The notes: a model not told the origin generated them from the sequence alone. A DNA stretch of 60,695 nt from an uncultured Muribaculaceae bacterium (GCA_910588065.1 CAJUPZ010000017.1:1-60695); one strand, 5' to 3'. Shown: positions 1 to 9,664, numbered from the stretch's first letter. Made by a program: numbers and translations.

Positions 1-1
1 C

Positions 2-24
2 CGGGCGCTCATCTCCGCGCTGCG
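2..24. repeat. 23-bp sequence inverted relative to the window end
   Basis: Matches the reverse complement of 60672-60694 at 21 of 23 positions; the two mismatches are at 14 and 20. Confidence 0.6.
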
Positions 25-126
25 TAATAACCAATTCTCGCGCCCCTAATGATGCACACGCCGCGGATGGGAATGCGCCACGCGGGGATTTTTTTTGGGT
101 GGGGGATGATTTTTTGGGGATTTTTG

Positions 127-157
127 TTGGTGGGTTTGAGACGTTTGTCTAATTTTG
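127..157 (+). promoter_or_regulatory. Bacteroidetes-type promoter (TTG-N20-TAATTTTG)
   Basis: A TTG at 127-129 is separated by 20 bp from TAATTTTG at 150-157, matching the Bacteroidetes -33/-7 pattern. It would start transcription near 163 and drive the gene at 347. Confidence 0.55.
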
Positions 158-346
158 CATAATCACACTTACACAATGAGCAACAGGGATTATGCCTACG
201 GGCTGACATACAGGACCCCCCCATCACAACAAGCTAATAATCAACACATTAGCATACACCGCCACACATTCTCGCCACTGCGGGGGTGCGCTTCGTTGTG
301 CCCATACCCCAACAGTTGAAATTCGTTAAACAATAACAGGAACAAT

Positions 347-3300
347 ATGAAAAAACTACTGCTAATCTTGTTGGCGCTACTTGCCTTCACCCCTCCGCAG
401 GTCCAAGCCCGAATCAGGGTGGACCGAATCTATCTTTATCAAGACAGATCCAATAAGCACACCGGCTTAGTTGAAGTTGTTTATTCCGGTGTTACCACAA
501 ATACCAACAAATTGACAGGTTCAAGTAGCTTTACAAAAGACATTACTAGAGTCAATTTCAGGCCTACAACTGCAGCGAGCCTGAACGGAGTGGAACAAAC
601 TCAGGAAGAGTATGATGCCTTGACAGCTGCTAAAATCTACCCGTTTTCTATAGTGATTGACAACACTGCAACGGATGGTTTTCTGGATGAAAATCCGGCA
701 GCCGGGGTCAGAATCAACACAACCCTTGGATTCGCTATTCCAGAAAATTGCATGTTGACTTTTCAAACATCAGATCCGAAATATAAGATACATTCTATAT
801 TTTTTGATGCGACAGGAATATCCTCTGACAATACTACCACTGACCAATATAAAGCAAGAGCCAACATTAAAACAAAGCTACTTCCATGTACCGGGCTAAT
901 AGGGAACCCTCAGCTTATACCTGATGTGAAATGGTATGGAGAAGGAGAGTCCTCTCATCCCGATCCTGCACAGAATGGAGCTTTGTTAACCGAATTACAG
1001 AAAAGATATGATGCACCAACTGCTGAAGGCGTAAATTCCATTCAATTCGTCAACAAAAGATACACTGCACATGTCTCAACATATGGTGTATACATCTCCG
1101 AACTCATCGTTGTATGGGACGACGGCGTTGTTGAGTATGTGCCTACCCCTCCCGCCACTCCACAGGTGTCGCCTGACCGATGGGGCAACCAAACCTGGGC
1201 TGACGGCTCGACTGTAAGCTATATCAACTCATATTCCGATGCTAACGGCAGCCCCTATTTCTACATTCTCCCCAATAAAGATGATGCTGATAACACTGAG
1301 CTGAGATACACATGGCGCGAGGATGTTGACGAGATTACGCTCGAAAACTATCTGAACACCACTAATAAATATGACCCCGACGGGGCTGAAGGCATCGGCA
1401 TCACAATTCCCGAAGGGGGCAAGCGTCTGCGCGTGGTGGCTCTGCGCGACGGCTTTATAAGCGAGCCCGTAACCATCAATTTCAACAAGATAGAGGCAGC
1501 TACATTTACAAGCCTCGATGACCTTATGAAGGCCGAGAACGATGGCAAGATTGTGATGCTCAACACCAAGCTGCGCACCCGCGGCGTTCTCGACGGAGCG
1601 AATCCCAAAGTGGGCAGCGCTTTCTACGACCTCTTTGCCTACACCGGCGACAAGGCTATCAGAGTGCACTATTTCGACAACACCTACTCTCCATCCACAT
1701 CCCACCTCAATCCGCTCACAATCAGCTCAGTGTGCCCGCCACACGCCACATGGGCTGAGGACTACGAGCTTACCCGCTCCTACCCTAAAACTATAGCTTC
1801 GCCCCACAGATATTACTCCCTTGACAACAAAATCGTTGGCTTATACCGCCACAACGGCGGCGCGGCTCCTGTGATTGAGATTTCGTCAAGCGCCTCAAAC
1901 AGTGTCAATTACTACACTATCACCGGTAAGGTGAATTACCTGTACAACGCCTGCGGTGACGGTGTGCCTGACAAGAATCCCACAGACAAGACCATACCCC
2001 TTGTAAAGGAGGTGGCCAAGGTGAAATACCTCACCGAGGGCGATTTCAACCATCAGCGTATACTCAACCCCGCGCGGTTCCGCAACCACATGTTTGAGCT
2101 CACCGGCCCCGACGGCGAAATTCAGCGCGTGAAGATTGACGACACCTATTCCGCAGGGGCAAATCTGCTCAAAGGCCTCACCCTCACCGAAGGCGAATAT
2201 TATCAGGTTGAGGGCATGATCGGTGCTTCAGGTGTCAATTACGCCGTTTATCCGTTGGCTGTCAGCAAATGTCCGGTGTCTCCGGTGCTCCTCGCGCCTA
2301 ACAAAATCGACACCGACGCGGTGAACATGATCTCTCCCAGCTTCCGCATTACAGTGGATGCAGAAGGAGCTGACCCCGCCACCAAGTATTCCTATAAGTT
2401 CGAGGGCCTTGTGACCGGCTCCTTTGTCGATGGCACCCTCTCGCTGGAGGAGGCTACCGACCGCACAAAGGGCATACTTGTTGACGCAGCGCGGTTCAGC
2501 GGCAGCAGCTGCACCCTCACCGTCACCTCATCGCTCAACGGCATTGAGTCTGAGCCGGTTGTGATCACCATCACCAAACACTCCGCCACTGAGTATGCTA
2601 CAATCGCTGCATTCAAGAAAGAGTATCTGGGCAAAGAGACAGACCTTCCCGAAGTGGATGGCGATTTCACCGGAGCCAATGTGCACTACGGCCGCATCAC
2701 AGGCAATGTGGTGATTGTGAAGAAAACTCCGGAGTATCTCTATGTGCGCGATGTTGACAAGACAGCCGGCAAAGATGAATTCGCATCGGAGAACTATCTG
2801 CTTATCCACAACGGCAACGGCTGGCACAACCCGCAGATTGATGACAACGGCACCGAACGCAAGCTCGCCGAGGGTGATGTCATCACAGGATTCGCCCTTG
2901 TGCCTGCGGTGAGCCATCTCAAGAACCTTATCAGCGAAACAACCGGTTTTGCCCGCACAGTGCGCTACACCGGTTCCTCAATCTCCACCGCTGAGATTAA
3001 GCCCGAGGTGATAATTGTCAACAACACCAATGAATCGGATGCCGACTATTACACCAACAGCTCCAAGCGCTTTGACGACTCCTCGGACCGTATGCGCTAC
3101 TACACCCTGAAGACCGTTCAGGTACTCCGCCGCCTCAGGCCCGAGGCCACAGCAACTGACGATCCCAACGCCAAGTGGATATACAAACTGATGCTCGGCT
3201 CTGACAAAGAGGAGGAGTGGCCGGAGCTGACACTCAACGTATTTACCGTGCGCGACGGCTGGGCAGCCGCCTTCGGCAACGACAACAGCACAGACGGCCT

Positions 3301-5272
3301 TGTGTATCCGTTTGAGATAACCGGTGTTGCGATGCGCAACGGCGAGGCCGGCAAGTTTGCCCTCGCCATGACCGAATTCTCCGGTTCTGAGGCTCCCGCA
3401 GCGCCCTCCATCAGCCTGCGCGGCTCTGACGACAACGGCGGCAGCGGCACAGCGCAGTATGTCTATACCGGTGTGATCGACATCACCCCCGCCGACAGCG
3501 AGGATCAGGTGTGGTACACCACCGACGGCAGCGACGCGCTGCAAAACCCCGAGCGCAAGCTCTACACCGGCTCCAACAGCGACCTTCAGCTTGTAGGCGC
3601 CCGCGAGCAGGTGATTGTAAGCGCATTCTCAATACGCCCCGGCTCATCGCCCAGCCCGGCTACCGTGAGAGTGTTTGAGCGCCTTGCGGTTGAGCGCGAG
3701 TTCATAGCCAACATCCTCAAAGGCAGCGCCGGACAGTGGTATCACTTCAACGGTGATGTGAGAATTGTTGCGGTAGGACCCAACTATATGTTTGTGCGCG
3801 GCGTGCTCGGCCAGTATCTGCCGATTTACTCTGCCGACGGCTTTGAAGGTATCGAGGTCGGCAAATACCTCACCGACTTTATTGTTCGCCACGCTGTGAG
3901 CAACGGCAATATTCAGGTTAACACCACTGACGAAACAGTCTTCACCCCCGCCGACAAGGGCCAGACCGACACTGAGATAGCAACCGACGCTCCGTACGAG
4001 GTCAACTCCCTGTCCAAAGCCAACCTGCGTCAGTATGTGACTCTGCGCCGCGCCCAGCTCAGTGCCGACGGCGAGTCATGGACAATCAAGGGTCAGGATG
4101 ACCAGGCCAGCACACGCCGCCTCAACATAGGCATGGCCGGCCCGATGACCGGCGACGAGCTTGTTGACCAGGGTGTTTACGACATCACCGGTTTTGTGAT
4201 GTACGGTACCGACGGCAACCTCGAGCTATGGCCCGTGAGCGCATCGGCTGTAACCACCTCCGGCAGCGTATCCGCAGTATTCAGCGCCGGCACCGAACAG
4301 AGTGGCAGCGGCTCTGAAATCAACGCCCGCTTCTATCCGATGTCTCTCGTCACCCTCACCGCAGAGGCCAACAACGCAACCATCTACTACGCTATCTACG
4401 ATGAGAAAACCACCCCGGAGAGCGCAGTTGTGTGGTCGCCTTACGTAAGACCGATAACAATTGTTGAGAACGGACGACTCCACGCCTACGCTGCCGAGCC
4501 CGGCAAGGAACCCGGCGAGCACCTGCACATCAACTTCACCCTCGCGGAAATGAGCGGCGATGTTGAATTCAAAGTCAGGGAAGAGGAGGGCAAGACATTC
4601 GTTGAGCTCACCCCTGCCGGCACAGCTCCCGAGGGCACGGAGATACAGTATGCCATCGGTTCTTACAAAGAAGACTCCTTTATTATATATAAGGGCGAAT
4701 TCAGTGTGGAGCAGACATCCATTGTCTATGCCCGCCTCAAAGAGCCCGGCAAGATAGCCGGAACCATAAGCCATGTGCTCGTGAGCGTGACACCCGCCGC
4801 CGAGGAGACCCCCGACCCGGATAAAATCAGCGGCAAGGTGACATTCTCCATCGACGACACATCTGACCCGACCAAGGTGACAGTATATCTCGCCCCCGAG
4901 GAGGGTCATGCCGGCACAATCTACTACCTCATCAACCCCACCGGTCAGGTGACACCCGAAAACGGCACCAGATATGAGAACCCGATCGAGATGAAAGAGG
5001 GTGGCCGCATTGTCGCAATCCTCGTTGAGAGCGGAAAGGTTGCCGGCGAGCCCACCGACATCGCCGTATGGCTCATTCCCACAGATATCGACGGCATCGA
5101 TGCTGAGGAGAGAGAGGGCAATATCCGCGCCGAGGGTGGCAGCATCATCGCTCCGGAAGGCAGCGAGGTGTTTGACATCACCGGAAGGAGAGTCAGCGCT
5201 ACAGGCCTGAGAGCAGGCATCTACATTGTGCGCACCCCCGGCGGCAAAGCCGTGAAAGTAAAAGTTGACTGA
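347..5272 (+). CDS. Very large secreted protein with T9SS C-terminal sorting domain
   Basis: A 1641-residue exported protein, probably delivered to the cell surface by the type IX secretion system. Residues 1-22 form a classical signal peptide ending in VQA. The C-terminal 40 residues or so (VFDITGRRV, then GLRAGIYIVR, ending in a Lys/Val-rich strand) match a T9SS type A sorting domain. The middle looks like a string of beta-sandwich modules. Stretches near residues 1013, 1305 and 1495 resemble the chitobiase/hexosaminidase C-terminal-like module (variants of 'IYYAIYD', 'YAAEPGKEPGE', 'RIVAILVESGKVAG'). No catalytic domain is evident. Roughly the first 800 bp are clearly more AT-rich than the rest, suggesting a replaced N-terminal module. 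It stands alone with its own promoter and terminator. The substrate or ligand is unknown. The T9SS assignment is from motif; the function is open. Confidence 0.85.
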   Translation: MKKLLLILLALLAFTPPQVQARIRVDRIYLYQDRSNKHTGLVEVVYSGVTTNTNKLTGSSSFTKDITRVNFRPTTAASLNGVEQTQEEYDALTAAKIYPFSIVIDNTATDGFLDENPAAGVRINTTLGFAIPENCMLTFQTSDPKYKIHSIFFDATGISSDNTTTDQYKARANIKTKLLPCTGLIGNPQLIPDVKWYGEGESSHPDPAQNGALLTELQKRYDAPTAEGVNSIQFVNKRYTAHVSTYGVYISELIVVWDDGVVEYVPTPPATPQVSPDRWGNQTWADGSTVSYINSYSDANGSPYFYILPNKDDADNTELRYTWREDVDEITLENYLNTTNKYDPDGAEGIGITIPEGGKRLRVVALRDGFISEPVTINFNKIEAATFTSLDDLMKAENDGKIVMLNTKLRTRGVLDGANPKVGSAFYDLFAYTGDKAIRVHYFDNTYSPSTSHLNPLTISSVCPPHATWAEDYELTRSYPKTIASPHRYYSLDNKIVGLYRHNGGAAPVIEISSSASNSVNYYTITGKVNYLYNACGDGVPDKNPTDKTIPLVKEVAKVKYLTEGDFNHQRILNPARFRNHMFELTGPDGEIQRVKIDDTYSAGANLLKGLTLTEGEYYQVEGMIGASGVNYAVYPLAVSKCPVSPVLLAPNKIDTDAVNMISPSFRITVDAEGADPATKYSYKFEGLVTGSFVDGTLSLEEATDRTKGILVDAARFSGSSCTLTVTSSLNGIESEPVVITITKHSATEYATIAAFKKEYLGKETDLPEVDGDFTGANVHYGRITGNVVIVKKTPEYLYVRDVDKTAGKDEFASENYLLIHNGNGWHNPQIDDNGTERKLAEGDVITGFALVPAVSHLKNLISETTGFARTVRYTGSSISTAEIKPEVIIVNNTNESDADYYTNSSKRFDDSSDRMRYYTLKTVQVLRRLRPEATATDDPNAKWIYKLMLGSDKEEEWPELTLNVFTVRDGWAAAFGNDNSTDGLVYPFEITGVAMRNGEAGKFALAMTEFSGSEAPAAPSISLRGSDDNGGSGTAQYVYTGVIDITPADSEDQVWYTTDGSDALQNPERKLYTGSNSDLQLVGAREQVIVSAFSIRPGSSPSPATVRVFERLAVEREFIANILKGSAGQWYHFNGDVRIVAVGPNYMFVRGVLGQYLPIYSADGFEGIEVGKYLTDFIVRHAVSNGNIQVNTTDETVFTPADKGQTDTEIATDAPYEVNSLSKANLRQYVTLRRAQLSADGESWTIKGQDDQASTRRLNIGMAGPMTGDELVDQGVYDITGFVMYGTDGNLELWPVSASAVTTSGSVSAVFSAGTEQSGSGSEINARFYPMSLVTLTAEANNATIYYAIYDEKTTPESAVVWSPYVRPITIVENGRLHAYAAEPGKEPGEHLHINFTLAEMSGDVEFKVREEEGKTFVELTPAGTAPEGTEIQYAIGSYKEDSFIIYKGEFSVEQTSIVYARLKEPGKIAGTISHVLVSVTPAAEETPDPDKISGKVTFSIDDTSDPTKVTVYLAPEEGHAGTIYYLINPTGQVTPENGTRYENPIEMKEGGRIVAILVESGKVAGEPTDIAVWLIPTDIDGIDAEEREGNIRAEGGSIIAPEGSEVFDITGRRVSATGLRAGIYIVRTPGGKAVKVKVD

Positions 5273-5296
5273 TTGTCAACCTGTTGATTAACGCTA

Positions 5297-5335
5297 CAGG
5301 GCGCGGATCCGCATGGATTTGCGCCCTGCTTTTTG
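5297..5335 (+). terminator. Intrinsic terminator after the T9SS-type protein gene
   Basis: Perfect 8-bp arms CAGGGCGC (5297-5304) and GCGCCCTG (5321-5328) are followed by CTTTTTTG. The T-run also supplies the -33 element of the next promoter. Confidence 0.7.
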
Positions 5336-5362
5336 ATATACGCCGAAAGTTGGCTAACTTTG
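5331..5362 (+). promoter_or_regulatory. Promoter of the GltD-like gene (TTTTG-N19-TAACTTTG)
   Basis: TTTTG at 5331-5335, 19 bp spacer, TAACTTTG at 5355-5362. The box lies inside the longest upstream reading frame and so fixes the start at 5395. Confidence 0.75.
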
Positions 5363-5394
5363 CAGCGCGAAAAAGAATCACAAACAGCGTGTTC

Positions 5395-6774
5395 ATGACG
5401 GAAACTCAGACAAATAGCGCAGCCAATACCGCTGCCGACAAAAATACTGTCACCGCATCCTTTCAGATAGAGGAGCGTCTCTCCACAATCGAAGCTATCA
5501 ACGAAGCCAAAAGATGTCTCCACTGCAAGGTGCCGATGTGTGTGAAAGGTTGTCCCATAGGCAACAATATTCCCGAATTTATCCACGAGCTCTCCAAAGG
5601 CAATATGGGAGCGGCCATGTCGGTTATCAATGAAACAAGTACCCTCCCCGCCATCTGCGGCCGCGTGTGCCCCCACGAAAACCAGTGTCAGGGCAACTGT
5701 GTGCTCGGCAAAAAGGGCGACCCCATAAAAATCGGCAAGCTCGAGAGCTTCATCGCCGACTTTGACACCGAGATGAGCCTTATCCGCGAAACCCTTCCCC
5801 AGAAAACAAGAGGCAAGGTGGCTGTGATAGGCTCGGGTCCCGCCGGACTCACCGTCTCAGGCCAGCTCGCGCGTCAGGGCTTCCATGTCACCATCTTCGA
5901 GGCCCAGCAGCAGGCCGGCGGAGTGTTGCTTTACGGCATTCCCGAGTACAGGCTGCCGAACTCAGTGGTGCGCAATGAGATAAAGAAAATAGAAGCCCTC
6001 GGAGTGGAATTCCGCAACGGCATAACCATAGGCCGCGACAACCACACAATCGACAGCATCTTCAAAGAGGGATTCGACGCCATATTCATCGGCACAGGCA
6101 CCGCCCGCCCGCAGTCGCTCGACCTGCCGGGTGTCACCCTCCACGGCGTGCACCAGTCCATCGCCCTGCTCCACCAGGTGACCGCCTACAACGACGGCGC
6201 GGTGAGCAAACGCCACATTCCACTGAGAGAGGGCGAGCGGGTGGCTGTGATAGGGTGCGGCAACGTGGCCATGGATGCGGCGAGGACAGCCATCCGTTTC
6301 GGCACCGACGTAACCGTTGTGTACCGCGGACTGCCCGAAAATATGTCGGCCTCAGAGCGCGAATATCAGGAAGCTGTTGCCGAAGGCATAAAATTCCTGT
6401 GGCAGACAGAGCCGCTGGGCTTTGCCGGAGATGAGAAAGGGCGCCTGAAAGAGATGATTGTGAGAACCCCCGAGGGTGAGAAATCGCTGCGGTTTGACAG
6501 AGTGTTCATGGCTGTTGGCTCGCGCCCGGCAAACCGTATAGTGTCCACCACCGACGGCATAGAGGTTGACGCAAAGGGCTATATCATCACCCATGAGCAC
6601 CCCTGCGGCATGACCACCCGGCGCGGAGTATTCGCCGGCGGCGATGTTGTTCACCGCCCGCAGACAGTTGTGCTCGCTGTCAAAGCAGCCAAGGAGGTTG
6701 CCGACGGTATAGCCCGCTACGTCGATGCAATCAAGCTCATCTACCATGTGAATCAGCTCGAACAGAAATCATAG
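5395..6774 (+). CDS. GltD-like NADPH-dependent oxidoreductase (glutamate synthase small-subunit family)
   Basis: A 459-residue FAD/NAD(P)H oxidoreductase of the GltD/NfnB family. The N-terminus carries two cysteine sets for [4Fe-4S] clusters: C41, C44, C49, C53 and C88, C92, C98, C102. A first dinucleotide site (VIGSGPAGL, near residue 145) should bind FAD and a second (VIGCGNVAMD, near 285) NADPH. Start 5395 is chosen because the promoter box ends at 5362, upstream of it. No glutamate synthase large subunit or NfnA partner is adjacent, unlike the paralogue at 35690, which is paired with nfnA. It could serve an unlinked GltB or act as a stand-alone ferredoxin/NADPH oxidoreductase. Family assignment is firm, physiological role inferred. 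Confidence 0.88.
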   Translation: MTETQTNSAANTAADKNTVTASFQIEERLSTIEAINEAKRCLHCKVPMCVKGCPIGNNIPEFIHELSKGNMGAAMSVINETSTLPAICGRVCPHENQCQGNCVLGKKGDPIKIGKLESFIADFDTEMSLIRETLPQKTRGKVAVIGSGPAGLTVSGQLARQGFHVTIFEAQQQAGGVLLYGIPEYRLPNSVVRNEIKKIEALGVEFRNGITIGRDNHTIDSIFKEGFDAIFIGTGTARPQSLDLPGVTLHGVHQSIALLHQVTAYNDGAVSKRHIPLREGERVAVIGCGNVAMDAARTAIRFGTDVTVVYRGLPENMSASEREYQEAVAEGIKFLWQTEPLGFAGDEKGRLKEMIVRTPEGEKSLRFDRVFMAVGSRPANRIVSTTDGIEVDAKGYIITHEHPCGMTTRRGVFAGGDVVHRPQTVVLAVKAAKEVADGIARYVDAIKLIYHVNQLEQKS

Positions 6775-6830
6775 CGCCGCCGGGGGGCATAATTCGGCAC
6801 TGATTGTGTAGGAATTAGCCGATTTTTCAC

Positions 6831-6838
6831 TACCTTTG
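6831..6838 (+). promoter_or_regulatory. -7 box TACCTTTG for glycyl-tRNA synthetase
   Basis: TACCTTTG lies 27 bp before the ATG at 6866. No good -33 element is visible at the usual spacing. Confidence 0.5.
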
Positions 6839-6865
6839 CGGTCTAATTATCAAATAAAGAAAACA

Positions 6866-8410
6866 ATGGCACAGCAAGAAGACGTGTTCAAAAAAATAGT
6901 TTCACATGCCAAGGAATATGGCTTTGTGTTTCAGTCAAGCGAAATTTACGACGGACTCGCCGCCGTGTACGACTACGGTCAGAACGGCGTTGAGCTCAAA
7001 AACAATATCAAGCGCTACTGGTGGGATGCGATGACCCTCCTCCACGAAAACATTGTGGGCATCGACTCCGCCATCTTCATGCACCCCACAATCTGGAAAG
7101 CTTCAGGCCATGTCGACGCTTTCAACGACCCCCTCATCGACAACCGCGACTCAAAGAAGCGCTACCGCGCCGATGTGCTCATTGAGGAGGAGATTGCAAA
7201 AATCGACGACAAAATCGAAAAAGAGGTGGCGAAAGCACGCAAACGCTTCGGCGAATCTTTTGACGAAGCCCTTTTCCGCCAGACAAACCCCAGAGTGGCC
7301 GAGAATGTTGAGAAACGCGAGAAACTCCACGAGCGTTTTGCCAAAGCGATGAACGACAACAACCTCGAGGAGCTGCGCCAGATTATCATCGACTGCGAGA
7401 TAGCATGTCCCGTGTCCGGCACACGAAACTGGACCGAGGTGCGCCAGTTCAACCTCATGTTCCGCACCGAGATGGGCAGCACAGCCGACGGTGCCATGAC
7501 CGTGTATCTCCGTCCCGAAACAGCGCAGGGTATTTTTGTCAACTATCTCAACGTGCAGAAAACCGGCAGAATGCGCCTTCCCTTCGGCATAGCCCAGATA
7601 GGCAAAGCATTCCGCAACGAGATCGTTGCCCGTCAGTTCATTTTCCGCATGAGGGAATTCGAGCAGATGGAAATGCAGTTCTTCGTGCGTCCCGGCCAGG
7701 AACTCCAGTGGTTTGAATACTGGAAACAGTGGCGTCTCAGCTGGCACAAGGCTCTCGGACTCGGCGACACCAAATACCGCTTCCACGACCACGACAAGCT
7801 TGCCCACTACGCCAACGCCGCCACAGACATCGAATTCGAGATGCCTTTCGGATTCAAGGAGGTGGAAGGTATCCACTCACGCACCAACTTCGACCTGTCG
7901 CAACACGAAAAATTCTCAGGCAAAAACATAAAATATTTCGACCCCGAACTCAACGAAAGCTACACCCCATACGTTATTGAGACATCAATAGGTGTTGACC
8001 GCATGTTCCTGTCAGTGCTCTGCTCAAGCTACGAAGAGCAGAAGCTCGAAGGGGGCGACACCCGAGTGGTGCTCCACCTCCCCGCGGCGCTCGCCCCGGT
8101 GAAATGCGCGGTGATGCCTCTTGTCAAGAAGGACGGACTGCCCGAGAAAGCCCGCGAGATTGTGGATGACCTCAAATTTGACTTCGCCACACGCTACGAC
8201 GAAAAAGACTCTATCGGCAAACGTTACCGCCGTCAGGATGCAATCGGCACCCCCTACTGCATCACTGTCGACCACCAGACCCTCGAGGATGGCACCGTCA
8301 CCCTCCGCGAACGCGACTCCATGGAGCAGACACGCGTAAATGTCGCCGACCTGCACAAACTCATCCACGACCGCGTGAGCCTCACTTCGCTGCTGCGCAA
8401 GCTCGCATGA
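6866..8410 (+). CDS. glyQS: Glycyl-tRNA synthetase, dimeric class II type
   Basis: A 514-residue enzyme that charges tRNA-Gly with glycine in the cytoplasm. It is the single-chain homodimeric type, not the two-subunit type of enterobacteria. Class II catalytic motifs are visible: the motif 2 region around FRNEIVARQFIFRMREFEQM and a motif 3 region with GVDRMFLSVL. A C-terminal anticodon-binding domain starts near residue 405 (APVKCAVMPL). Start 6866 (MAQQEDVFKK) is preferred because the frame further upstream overlaps the -7 box. Length is slightly above the usual 450-500 residues. Confidence 0.95.
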   Translation: MAQQEDVFKKIVSHAKEYGFVFQSSEIYDGLAAVYDYGQNGVELKNNIKRYWWDAMTLLHENIVGIDSAIFMHPTIWKASGHVDAFNDPLIDNRDSKKRYRADVLIEEEIAKIDDKIEKEVAKARKRFGESFDEALFRQTNPRVAENVEKREKLHERFAKAMNDNNLEELRQIIIDCEIACPVSGTRNWTEVRQFNLMFRTEMGSTADGAMTVYLRPETAQGIFVNYLNVQKTGRMRLPFGIAQIGKAFRNEIVARQFIFRMREFEQMEMQFFVRPGQELQWFEYWKQWRLSWHKALGLGDTKYRFHDHDKLAHYANAATDIEFEMPFGFKEVEGIHSRTNFDLSQHEKFSGKNIKYFDPELNESYTPYVIETSIGVDRMFLSVLCSSYEEQKLEGGDTRVVLHLPAALAPVKCAVMPLVKKDGLPEKAREIVDDLKFDFATRYDEKDSIGKRYRRQDAIGTPYCITVDHQTLEDGTVTLRERDSMEQTRVNVADLHKLIHDRVSLTSLLRKLA

Positions 8411-8443
8411 CATATACATTACTAACCACCCAATATGCATCTT

Positions 8444-9028
8444 ATGAAAACACTCAAGACCCTCGCAATCGCAGTGACAGCCCTGTTGGCTTCATCGCTC
8501 ACATCATGCAACTACAACTCACTCGTTGAGCAGCAGCAGACCGTGGACCAGACATGGGCCGAGGTGGAAAACCAGTATCAGCGCCGAGCCGACCTGATTC
8601 CAAACCTCGTCAATACCGTCAAAGGATATGCAACCCACGAGAGCGAAACTCTTGAGAAAGTTACTGAAGCCCGTGCCAAAGCAACATCCATCACCATCAA
8701 CGCCGATGACCTCAACGAGGAAAACCTCGCCAAGTTCCAGAAAGCGCAGGGTGAGCTGAGCCAGGCACTCAAATCGCTCCTCGCTGTCACCGAAGCATAC
8801 CCCGACCTGAAGGCCAACGAAAATTTCCGCGACCTGCAGGTGCAGCTCGAAGGCACCGAGAACCGGGTGACTACCGCTCGCGGCAGGTACACCCAGGCTG
8901 TGGCTGAATACAACACTTCCATCAAAAAATTCCCGACAATGATATATGCCGGATGGTTCGGATTCAAACCCAAGCCGCAATTCCAGGCAGAAGCCGGAGC
9001 CTCCACAGCTCCAAAAGTGGAATTCTGA
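8444..9028 (+). CDS. lemA: LemA family lipoprotein
   Basis: A 194-residue LemA-family protein. Residues 1-22 are a lipoprotein signal peptide with lipobox LTSC, so the mature protein is probably anchored at Cys23 or the preceding Cys. The body is the family's long alpha-helical bundle. Its signature regions are visible: DQTWAEVENQYQRRADLIPNL-like start, ENRVTTARGRYTQAVAEYN and the end FPTMIYAGWFGFKPKPQF. LemA proteins have no firmly established biochemical activity. It follows glyQS by 33 bp and precedes an FKBP lipoprotein by 20 bp, so the three are probably cotranscribed. A start 9 bp upstream is also possible. Confidence 0.9.
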   Translation: MKTLKTLAIAVTALLASSLTSCNYNSLVEQQQTVDQTWAEVENQYQRRADLIPNLVNTVKGYATHESETLEKVTEARAKATSITINADDLNEENLAKFQKAQGELSQALKSLLAVTEAYPDLKANENFRDLQVQLEGTENRVTTARGRYTQAVAEYNTSIKKFPTMIYAGWFGFKPKPQFQAEAGASTAPKVEF

Positions 9029-9048
9029 ACAAATTCACACCCCGATTC

Positions 9049-9606
9049 ATGAAAAAGATTTTTGCTATACCGTTTTTATGCCTTACCGCTGTCATCGCAG
9101 CAACATCTTGCTCCGATGACAGTGCGTGGGACACATACGAGGACTGGCGCAAGGACAATGACACCTACTATCAGCAGCAGGTGAACCTGAAAGACCTTGA
9201 CGGCTCCGCATACTACACTCCCCTCGCCCCCTCATGGTATCCCACCTCAGGAGTGCTCATCCACTACTTCAACGACCGCTCCAAGACCGAAGGCAACCTT
9301 GTGCCGCTCGTCACCAGCACCGTTGACGTGAAATACAAGGGATGGCTTTACAACGGCACCCCGTTTGACTCATCCTACACCGCCACAACCTACGGCGACA
9401 GCATCTTCCGCTTCCGCCCCACCGAAACCATCGCAGGCTGGCAGATAGCGCTCACCAACATGGCGGTAGGCGACAGCGCGAGAGTGGTTATACCCTGGGC
9501 GCAGGGCTACGGCACAGAGACCTCCGGGCTCATACTCCCTTTTTCAACCCTTACATTCGACATCAAGCTTGTTGACATAGCCGCCTACGAGACAAACGAC
9601 AATTGA
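9049..9606 (+). CDS. FKBP-type peptidyl-prolyl cis-trans isomerase lipoprotein
   Basis: A 185-residue putative envelope PPIase. The signal peptide ends in lipobox AATSC, predicting a lipoprotein. The C-terminal FKBP fold is recognisable from VDVKYKGWLYNGTPFDSSY, then TIAGWQIALTNMAVGDSARVVIPWAQGYG and a final beta-strand. The usual GxxIP signature near the active site is altered to SGLILPFSTL, so the exact activity is uncertain. Start 9049 gives the signal peptide; a longer frame overlaps lemA and lacks one. It is the last gene before a strong palindromic terminator. Confidence 0.85.
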   Translation: MKKIFAIPFLCLTAVIAATSCSDDSAWDTYEDWRKDNDTYYQQQVNLKDLDGSAYYTPLAPSWYPTSGVLIHYFNDRSKTEGNLVPLVTSTVDVKYKGWLYNGTPFDSSYTATTYGDSIFRFRPTETIAGWQIALTNMAVGDSARVVIPWAQGYGTETSGLILPFSTLTFDIKLVDIAAYETNDN

Positions 9607-9630
9607 CGGCACTGACAAAGCAATTCCAAA

Positions 9631-9664
9631 CAGACAAGGCGTGGCAATTGCCACGCCTTGTCTG
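9631..9664. terminator. 34-bp perfect palindrome, bidirectional terminator between convergent genes
   Basis: Two 17-bp arms (9631-9647 and 9648-9664) are exact reverse complements, forming a long hairpin. It lies 24 bp past the FKBP gene and 15 bp past the small peptide gene on the other strand. It could end transcription both ways, although the T-run is short. Confidence 0.7.

Larger units (their letters stand above)
1..346. other. Upstream non-coding region with leader of the T9SS-type protein gene
   Basis: No convincing gene lies here. The first 24 bases resemble, in inverted orientation, the last bases of the window. A weak hairpin (CCGCG at 61-65 against CGCGG at 81-85) is followed by a T-run at about 89-96 and could end a plus-strand gene left of the window. 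A promoter at 127-157 would give a leader of about 185 nt before the gene at 347. That leader holds a 47-codon frame (176-319) with no recognisable motif, which I do not call as a gene. Confidence 0.5.

Noticed and set aside
9..227. 72-codon minus-strand frame at the window start
   Set aside because: Low-complexity translation from G/T-rich DNA, no family resemblance, overlaps a plus-strand promoter.
176..319. 47-codon plus-strand frame in the leader of the T9SS-type protein gene
   Set aside because: Composition is not protein-like and no motif or coupling to the next gene is seen; kept only as a note.
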